From JBEKDJ01 sp050014415 (lineage in GTDB: Bacteria > Desulfobacterota > BSN033 > UBA1163), in contig JBEKDJ010000159.1 of assembly GCA_050014415.1 (NCBI GenBank), positions 1 to 10,199 on the forward strand: a stretch of 10,199 bases of DNA, read 5' to 3'. A program made the translations under genes and the position numbers. This document shows positions 1-4,635 of this stretch, in pieces (the first letter of the stretch is position 1; each line of letters starts with the position of its first letter). Below the pieces are notes generated by a model. The model saw only the letters and a program-made list of their open reading frames with translations. It was not told where the DNA came from and did not search any database.

Positions 1-52
1 AAAAGGCAACTGCGAAAATCCTTCTGCCCTCTCTTATTCGACCTCTATCCAT
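1..52 (-). CDS. Possible 5' end of a divergent gene (partial, unidentified)
   Basis: On the - strand an ATG at 52-50 is preceded by AGAGGG (63-58) at a 5-base spacing, an ideal Shine-Dalgarno arrangement. The frame stays open to the window edge, giving MDRGRIREGRRIFAVAF. The basic start followed by a hydrophobic run resembles the beginning of a signal peptide or membrane anchor, but 17 residues are too few to identify a family. The gene would be divergent from the deoxyhypusine-synthase-like gene, with about 155 bases between the starts. I see no clear - strand promoter in that gap. It could also be a chance open stretch. Confidence 0.35.
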   Translation of the reverse strand, partial: MDRGRIREGRRIFAVAF

Positions 53-139
53 CGATACCCTCTATTTACTACAATTTTCCTCCAATTTAGCCCCCCCTGC
101 CCAATCAATTACGGAACCGCTGCATTAAAAGCATTTCCC

Positions 140-168
140 TTGACTTATTCATTATTATTTGATATTTT
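140..168 (+). promoter_or_regulatory. Sigma70-type promoter of the deoxyhypusine-synthase-like gene
   Basis: TTGACT (140-145) and TATTTT (163-168) are separated by exactly 17 bases in AT-rich surroundings, a good match to the vegetative sigma70 consensus. Transcription would start near 175. That places the AGGA at 173-176 at the transcript's 5' end, too early to act as a ribosome binding site for the TTG at 187. It therefore favours an ATG at 205/208 as the start. Confidence 0.5.
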
Positions 169-207
169 TCGCAGGACTTATTTTTCTTGGATTTCCTTAG
201 GCCAATG

Positions 208-1254
208 ATGAGGAACATAAAGTCAAAACTCCTCCAGCAACCTGTTCGACATCTAGATCTTAAGAAGGCTCAGAACCTTCTCGACTTAGTACGGGGCTTC
301 GAGCATACTTCTTTTCAAAGCCGAAATGTCTATAAATGCTTTGAAGTTTTTCGGAAGATGCTCAGTGATTCTGCCTGCGTTATCTTCTTGGGGTTGTCCG
401 GAGCGATGATCCCTGGAGGGATGCGCAAGGTCATCCACGACATGGTTGAGCTCAATCTGGTCGATGTGATCGTCTCCACAGGTGCAAACATCTTCCATGA
501 TATCTTTGAGAGCTTTGGGTATCGGCATTACGTGGGGTCCGAAGAAGGAGATGATGATGCCCTGCGGAGACATCGTATTGTACGGGTTTATGATGCCCTG
601 ATGGATGATCATGAAATCAATCAAGTGATTCACCTGCTCTCTAAGATCCCAAAAGAGTTAAGGGAAAAGGTCGTTTCGTCGAGACAGTACTTGGAGGTTT
701 TGGGAACCTATCTTGAAGATCAGGAGTCAATTCTCAAGGTGGCTTCTGAACGTGGGGTTCCAATCTTTGTCCCCGCCTTGTGTGATAGTTCCATCGGTAT
801 CGGCCTTACGTTTCTCCACGCTCGGAAGAGAAGTTCTTCTAACAGGCTCATCATCGATCAGATTCGTGATAGTTATGAGATCGCCCAGTTGAAGAGGATG
901 GCGCCGATAACCGGAGCGATCTATGTAGGAGGAGGGGTCCCAAAGAACTACATTCAACAACTGGGGCCGGTCAGCGAACTCTTGTTCCGAGAAGAGAGCG
1001 GACATCGATATGCCTTTCAGATCACTACGGATGATGCCAAATGGGGAGGCCTCTCCGGCTGCACCTTTGAGGAGGCAAAGTCTTGGGGAAAGATTGAGAA
1101 AGAGTCGACCTATGCCGCTATCTATGCGGATGCGACGATTGCTCTTCCCCTGTTGGTTGGAGCTATCCTTCAGGAAGGCAAGACGTATCGAGAAAGGAGG
1201 AGGCGCCACTTTGTATGGAAAGGAGACAAGCTGAAATCGATCCAATTCGTCTGA
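208..1254 (+). CDS. Deoxyhypusine synthase family protein
   Basis: Family signs, numbered from the ATG at 208 (348 residues): a glycine-rich segment LGLSGAMIPGGM (61-72), then STGAN followed by FHD (90-98), which corresponds to the NAD-binding region and has the bacterial TGAN form rather than the eukaryotic TTAGG form. The hallmark GGGVPK (241-246) contains the lysine that in human DHS (Lys329) carries the spermidine-derived enzyme intermediate. QITTDD (from 271), SWGK (292-295) and a YADATIALPLL tail also match. Canonical DHS moves the aminobutyl group of spermidine to a lysine of eIF5A using NAD. Bacteria lack eIF5A, so the substrate here is unknown; a polyamine reaction such as homospermidine-synthase-type chemistry is possible. 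Start: ATG 208 has AGG at a 6-base spacing and fits the predicted transcript. ATG 205 and TTG 187 (AGGA 10 bases upstream) are alternatives. The gene appears monocistronic. Family call is secure, activity is not. Confidence 0.9.
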   Translation: MRNIKSKLLQQPVRHLDLKKAQNLLDLVRGFEHTSFQSRNVYKCFEVFRKMLSDSACVIFLGLSGAMIPGGMRKVIHDMVELNLVDVIVSTGANIFHDIFESFGYRHYVGSEEGDDDALRRHRIVRVYDALMDDHEINQVIHLLSKIPKELREKVVSSRQYLEVLGTYLEDQESILKVASERGVPIFVPALCDSSIGIGLTFLHARKRSSSNRLIIDQIRDSYEIAQLKRMAPITGAIYVGGGVPKNYIQQLGPVSELLFREESGHRYAFQITTDDAKWGGLSGCTFEEAKSWGKIEKESTYAAIYADATIALPLLVGAILQEGKTYRERRRRHFVWKGDKLKSIQFV

Positions 1255-1271
1255 CCGCCATTTATCCCGAC

Positions 1272-1297
1272 AGCAGGAAACGGCTCCTGCTTGCCGT
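1272..1297 (+). other. Two mutually exclusive hairpins
   Basis: AGCAGGA (1272-1278) pairs perfectly with TCCTGCT (1285-1291) around a 6-base loop. That loop contains ACGGC (1280-1284), which pairs perfectly with GCCGT (1293-1297) around a loop made of the first stem's 3' arm. The connecting bases are too few for both stems to form as a normal pseudoknot, so they would compete. It lies just after the deoxyhypusine-synthase-like stop codon, so it might shape that mRNA's 3' end. No U tract follows. Confidence 0.4.
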
Positions 1298-1413
1298 AAC
1301 GCACCCCGGCGCGCAAGCACGGCCTTTGGCCAATGAGGAATACGCTCTCGTGTGGCCGGCTGGTTCCGATGCAGACAGGGGATGTCGCCCCGATTGAGCG
1401 TCGGAGAGGGGAT

Positions 1414-1437
1414 CCCGCCGAGGGCGGGGCTTTGCTC
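1414..1437 (+). terminator. Weak terminator-like hairpin
   Basis: A 6-bp all-GC stem CCCGCC/GGCGGG with a GAG loop (1414-1428) is followed by GCTTTGCT, only a poor U tract. It is the only terminator-shaped candidate between the deoxyhypusine-synthase-like gene and the next operon, about 160 bases past the stop. It may instead be one more palindrome of the GC-rich island. Confidence 0.22.
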
Positions 1438-1526
1438 GTGGAGTTTCATCGGCTTTCTTCATTGAACCCTTTCTTGTCTTTGCTTCTTGTCAACCCCTCG
1501 AAACCACATCTCTTCTTCAGCGCGCT

Positions 1527-1554
1527 TTGTCGAAAACAGGCATGCATTTTTAAT
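1527..1554 (+). promoter_or_regulatory. Candidate promoter of the AAA+/J-protein operon
   Basis: TTGTCG (1527-1532) and TTTAAT (1549-1554) are spaced by 16 bases, matching 4/6 and 5/6 of the sigma70 hexamers. The leader to the ATG at 1657 would be about 95 bases. A second possibility, given the chaperone content of the operon, is a heat-shock-sigma-like pair, CTTGTC (1486-1491) and CCACAT (1504-1509), 12 bases apart; it departs from the CTTGAA/CCCCAT consensus in both boxes. The rest of 1441-1656 holds no gene. Confidence 0.35.
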
Positions 1555-1640
1555 GTGTGGTGTAAGGCAGTGCAAAGAGGAAAAAGGAGTTGTAAAAAGG
1601 GGAGACAATGGTTATATTAAACCGAGAAGGATTAAAGAAG

Positions 1641-1646
1641 AAGGAG
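1641..1646 (+). promoter_or_regulatory. Ribosome binding site fixing the AAA+ gene start
   Basis: AAGGAG lies 10 bases before the ATG at 1657 but only 1 base before an in-frame TTG at 1648. The TTG cannot be used with this site, so the ATG is the start. Confidence 0.65.
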
Positions 1647-1656
1647 TTTGCCGACG

Positions 1657-3465
1657 ATGAAAGATTCTGACTTCAAAGTTCCAGATCAGAAAGAGTTGGA
1701 GAAGGAGTTGAACGAGTACTTGGGCAAGAAGTACGGGGACCGGATAAGACTCGTCGTGCCCATGCTTTTTCCCAAAACTCAGACGGAAGAGGTGCCAAAG
1801 GAAGAGAAAGAGCTTGGGGAAGGAAAGAAAAAGATAGATTTCGACTTAAAACCTGAGGAGTTAGAAGCCTTTCTCAATGATTACATCATCCGACAGGGAG
1901 ATGCGAAAGAGATCCTTGCGACAAAAATCTGTACCCACTTCAATCGAATCAAGTTCACAGAATTAACAAAGGGCCGAACCCGATACGAGGGAGTAGGCCA
2001 TATCAAAAGCAATATACTGATGATCGGCCCCACTGGGGTGGGAAAGACCTACATGATTAAGTTGATTGCAAAAAAGATCGGTGTTCCCTTTGTGAAAGGA
2101 GATGCGACAAAGTTCAGTGAAACCGGCTACGTAGGAGGTGATGTGGAAGATCTCGTTCGAGATCTGGTTTATGAGGCCAATGGAGATATTGAGCTGGCTC
2201 AGTACGGGATCATCTACATCGATGAGATCGATAAGATAGCCTCCTCCAACAGCATTATCGGTCCGGATGTTTCCAGGACGGGGGTTCAACGAGCTTTGCT
2301 CAAACCGATGGAAGAGACGGAGGTAGACCTTAAGGTCCCTCATGATCCGATCTCTCAACTGGAAGCGATTGAGCACTATCGGAAAACTGGGAAGAAGGAC
2401 AAGCGGACGATTAACACCAAGCATATCCTCTTTATCATGAGTGGAGCATTCAACGGCCTGGAGGAGATCAGCAAGAAACGTTTGAACCGGGAAGGGATCG
2501 GGTTTGGGGCGGAGATCCGCTCAACGGACGAACGGGCCGAGTATCTGAAACAGGCGAAGGCCGAGGACCTTATGTCTTATGGATTCGAATCGGAATTTAT
2601 CGGCAGGCTTCCGGTGGCCGCCATTTTTGAGAAACTGGAGATCGAAGACCTCCTTTCAATACTAAGAAACCCTAACAACCCTATTATCCTCGGGAAGAAG
2701 AAAGATTTCAAATCTTACGGCATCGACATTCAGTTTGAAGACGAGGCTCTTTATGAGTTAGCGGTCAAGGCGTATGAAGAGAAAACAGGAGCGAGGGGAT
2801 TGGTCAGCGCAGTAGAAAAGGTTCTCCTCAAATTCGAAAAGCATCTTCCCTCTACCGATATCCAGAAATTTGTTGTCACCCGCGCCGTGTCGGAGAATCC
2901 GGAGCGAGAGTTGGAACGTCTGCTCCAGGATCCCTTGAATTCCGAGATGCTCAATAAATTTGAAACACTCGTTACCCGAGAGAAGATGACCATGAAGAAG
3001 TCCGTTCTTGACAGAGAGACGGAATTCAAGAGACGCTATGGAATGTTTTTTCGAGAAGGCAGGATCGATCTCATCGTTCAAAGGATGATCGAGAAGGGGT
3101 ATGACGTAAACACGGTCTTTGAAGAAGTTGTGGAGATTCAGCGGTTGGTGGAGGATTTTGAAAGGGATTTTCAGCGGCGCAACGGAATTTACATTCGGTT
3201 CAACGAGGAGGCCACTGATCGGATCACGGAGATCGCCCTGGAAGAGGACGGGAAGGGATGTGCAATCTGTGCACGCCTCTCAAAGGATTACGAGCATGGA
3301 TTCCGATTGATTCGCGATAAGATCGGCCAAAAAGAGTTTGTCCTTACAAAAGAGGCAGTCGATGATCCAGAGAGTTATCTGAACCGGGTGATCCGGGATA
3401 TCTACAGCGAACAGTCAGATCAAAGGGTTGAGGGTAAGAATGGCGGGAACCAGAGATTACTATGA
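1657..3465 (+). CDS. ClpX-like AAA+ unfoldase with duplicated C-terminal small domain
   Basis: 602 residues from ATG 1657, against about 420 for ClpX. Residues 1-65 are charged and cysteine-free, so ClpX's four-cysteine zinc domain is absent. The AAA+ module follows: Walker A GPTGVGKT (124-131), pore loop GYVG (157-160), Walker B IIYIDEID (Asp189, Glu190), sensor 1 near FIMSGAF, the GIGFGAE loop with the IGF tripeptide (281-283) that docks ClpX to ClpP, and sensor 2 GAR (Arg380). The pore-2/RKH region is longer than in ClpX and carries a basic run RKTGKKDKR (242-250), so substrate choice should differ. After the small domain (354-425) come a charged helical linker (426-508) and a second small-domain-like copy (509-581) without the GAR arginine. 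Inference: an ATP-driven cytosolic unfoldase that may feed ClpP. The DVSRTGVQRALL stretch also recalls HslU, but the IGF loop favours ClpX. The J-protein gene starts inside its 3' end. Confidence 0.85.
   Translation: MKDSDFKVPDQKELEKELNEYLGKKYGDRIRLVVPMLFPKTQTEEVPKEEKELGEGKKKIDFDLKPEELEAFLNDYIIRQGDAKEILATKICTHFNRIKFTELTKGRTRYEGVGHIKSNILMIGPTGVGKTYMIKLIAKKIGVPFVKGDATKFSETGYVGGDVEDLVRDLVYEANGDIELAQYGIIYIDEIDKIASSNSIIGPDVSRTGVQRALLKPMEETEVDLKVPHDPISQLEAIEHYRKTGKKDKRTINTKHILFIMSGAFNGLEEISKKRLNREGIGFGAEIRSTDERAEYLKQAKAEDLMSYGFESEFIGRLPVAAIFEKLEIEDLLSILRNPNNPIILGKKKDFKSYGIDIQFEDEALYELAVKAYEEKTGARGLVSAVEKVLLKFEKHLPSTDIQKFVVTRAVSENPERELERLLQDPLNSEMLNKFETLVTREKMTMKKSVLDRETEFKRRYGMFFREGRIDLIVQRMIEKGYDVNTVFEEVVEIQRLVEDFERDFQRRNGIYIRFNEEATDRITEIALEEDGKGCAICARLSKDYEHGFRLIRDKIGQKEFVLTKEAVDDPESYLNRVIRDIYSEQSDQRVEGKNGGNQRLL
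2716..3399 (+). repeat. Internal protein repeat: two copies of the ClpX small (sensor-2) domain
   Basis: Copy 1 is encoded at 2716-2931 (residues 354-425) and copy 2 at 3181-3399 (509-581), 72 and 73 residues long. They align almost without gaps. Shared positions include YGIDIQF against NGIYIRF, an EA five to six residues later, a glycine at the centre (GARGL against GKGCA), IQKFVVTRAV against QKEFVLTKEAV, and PERELERLLQD against PESYLNRVIRD. Copy 2 has lost the sensor-2 arginine, so it should not contact nucleotide. Divergence is at protein level only; no DNA repeat is evident, so the duplication is old. Confidence 0.7.
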
Positions 3466-4360
3466 CATTTTGGGTGTCAGCAAGAATGCCAGTGATGCAG
3501 AGCTGAAGCGGGCCTATCGGAAACTGGCGATGAAATATCACCCAGACAAAAATCCCAATAAAAAAGAGGCTGAAGAACGTTTCAAGGAGATCAATGAGGC
3601 CTATGCTGTCCTGAGCGATAAGGAAAAGCGAAAGCAGTATGACACCTTTGGGAAGGAGGGATTCCATCAGCGATTTACACAAGAGGATATTTTCCGAGGT
3701 TTCGATTTTGATGAGATCTTGTCAGGCCTCTTCGGAGGCAGGGGAAGACGGGAGTACAGATTTGGGGGGAGGGGTGGTTTCGATTTTGGCGACTTTTCCG
3801 GAGGACAAGGTTCCTACCAGGATACGGGGCGAATGCCTCAGAAGGGAGAGGATATTGTTTACGAGTTAAGCATTTCCCTGGAGGAGGCAGCCAACGGCGG
3901 TGAAAAGAGAATTTCTTATCAGAAGAATGGCAGGATAGAAGAAGTCTCTGTTAGAATCCCACGAGGCATCACCTCAGGAAAGAAGTTAAGGCTCGTTGGA
4001 AAGGGGATGGGAGGGAGAAACGGTGGTCCGGCAGGTGATCTGTACTTGCAAATTTCCATCAAGGATCATCCTATTTTCAGTCGGGAGGGCGATGACCTCA
4101 TCGTCGAGAAAGAGATTCGTTTCTCAGAGGCTGTTCTAGGGACCACCATTGAAGTTCCTACGCTTGAGGGGATGAAAAAGGTTAAGGTCCCATCGGGGAC
4201 CCAGTGCCACACAAAGATGCGATTGAAGGGCCTTGGCATCCCCCGTTTTCAGGGGGATGGCAAAGGGGATGAATATGTGAAGCTGATTGTAAAAGTCCCC
4301 AAAAAAGTGACGGAGAAGAGTAAGGGTTTGATTCAGGAACTCTCAAAAGAAGGCATCTAA
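3440..4360 (+). CDS. Class B J-domain co-chaperone (CbpA/DnaJ-like, no zinc finger)
   Basis: 306 residues, about the length of CbpA. An N-terminal J domain (about 5-70) carries the HPD motif at 34-36 that stimulates the Hsp70 (DnaK) ATPase. A Gly/Phe-rich linker (about 88-125) follows, then the two C-terminal substrate-binding beta-domains (about 135-300) with the typical VRIPRGI, KLRLVGKGM and KMRLKGLGIP stretches. There is a single cysteine (256) and no CxxCxGxG repeats, so this is the zinc-less class. It would hold unfolded chains and hand them to DnaK in the cytosol. Start: ATG 3440 has GAGGG five bases upstream; a TTG at 3428 would precede that site and is rejected. The start lies 26 bases inside the AAA+ gene, so the two are almost certainly co-transcribed and translationally coupled. 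This suggests the J-protein serves the unfoldase, which is an inference. Confidence 0.92.
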   Translation: MAGTRDYYDILGVSKNASDAELKRAYRKLAMKYHPDKNPNKKEAEERFKEINEAYAVLSDKEKRKQYDTFGKEGFHQRFTQEDIFRGFDFDEILSGLFGGRGRREYRFGGRGGFDFGDFSGGQGSYQDTGRMPQKGEDIVYELSISLEEAANGGEKRISYQKNGRIEEVSVRIPRGITSGKKLRLVGKGMGGRNGGPAGDLYLQISIKDHPIFSREGDDLIVEKEIRFSEAVLGTTIEVPTLEGMKKVKVPSGTQCHTKMRLKGLGIPRFQGDGKGDEYVKLIVKVPKKVTEKSKGLIQELSKEGI

Positions 4361-4635
4361 GTCAAATTTCATAAAAGAAATCTTGTCTTGTAATCTTCAA
4401 CACAAAACCGTAAAATCTCAACTCAAAAATCCAAGTTCTGCAGCACCGAACCCCTGCCTTTTTGCCAAAACCTCTTTGATCTCTCCGACGGCGCCTATCG
4501 CCGCTCAGGGTCAACCCTAAGCTCTCGGTCTTCAGGCCGGGTGACACCGGGGAGTCGAAGGGTTGACTTTTCTCCTATTCTGATAGAAAATAGAAAATGA
4601 AATAAATCGCATATCTGAGGACAAAGGGGGAGTCT
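4361..4635 (+). other. Intergenic region between J-protein and Lon-like genes
   Basis: 275 bases without a convincing gene. The first ~120 are AT-rich and unremarkable. From 4481 to 4560 the composition jumps to about 66% G+C (53 of 80 by hand count), with palindromes such as GGCG/CGCC-type arms and a long hairpin (4507-4570). Bases 4571-4620 are AT-rich again, followed by the ribosome binding site GGGGGAG (4626-4632) for the next gene. No strong terminator follows the J-protein stop, so read-through into the Lon-like gene is possible. A TTGACT at 4563-4568 could be a -35 box, but the best -10 at usual spacing (GAAAAT, 4586-4591) is poor. Confidence 0.4.
4507..4570 (+). other. Long hairpin upstream of the Lon-like gene
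   Basis: GTCAACCCT (4510-4518) pairs perfectly with AGGGTTGAC (4559-4567). Two G-U pairs and one A-U pair could extend the stem to 4507-4570. Inside it, CTC and CGGT (about 4522-4529) can pair with ACCG and GAG (about 4546-4554). A partial U run TTTTC (4568-4572) follows, so it might act as a weak terminator for the operon upstream. The 3' arm contains the TTGACT that could be a promoter -35 box, so it might also regulate the Lon-like gene. Confidence 0.45.

Larger units (their letters stand above)
1255..1440. other. GC-rich, palindrome-rich intergenic island
   Basis: This is the first half of a 402-base gap between genes. By hand count 117 of 180 bases in 1261-1440 are G or C (65%), against about 42% in 1501-1560. 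It holds several inverted repeats: AGCAGGA/TCCTGCT (1272-1278/1285-1291), ACGGC/GCCGT (1280-1284/1293-1297), GGCCTTTGGCC (1321-1331), GACA/TGTC (1374-1377/1383-1386) competing with GGGG/CCCC (1378-1381/1388-1391), and CCCGCC/GGCGGG (1414-1419/1423-1428). Short open frames exist on both strands but none looks like a protein family. It matches no SRP RNA, RNase P RNA or riboswitch core that I can recognise. It could be a dispersed intergenic repeat, an untranslated structured RNA, or a gene remnant. Confidence 0.5.

Noticed and set aside
1272..1297. H-type pseudoknot made from both competing hairpins
   Set aside because: The loop crossing the 7-bp stem would be one base long, which is sterically unlikely; alternative hairpins are the better reading.
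1255..1440. SRP RNA, RNase P RNA, 6S RNA or a known riboswitch
   Set aside because: I could not find the conserved SRP GGAAGGAAGCA-type loop, RNase P core elements, or a B12/TPP/SAM box on either strand.
727..1449. Long - strand frame across the deoxyhypusine-synthase-like gene and the GC-rich island
   Set aside because: Most of it is antisense to a confidently identified gene, and the product looks like no known family; the openness comes from composition.
1333..1620. Small + strand frame of 95 codons in the intergenic region
   Set aside because: It crosses the palindromic island and the predicted promoter, lacks a good ribosome binding site, and shows no domain-like pattern.
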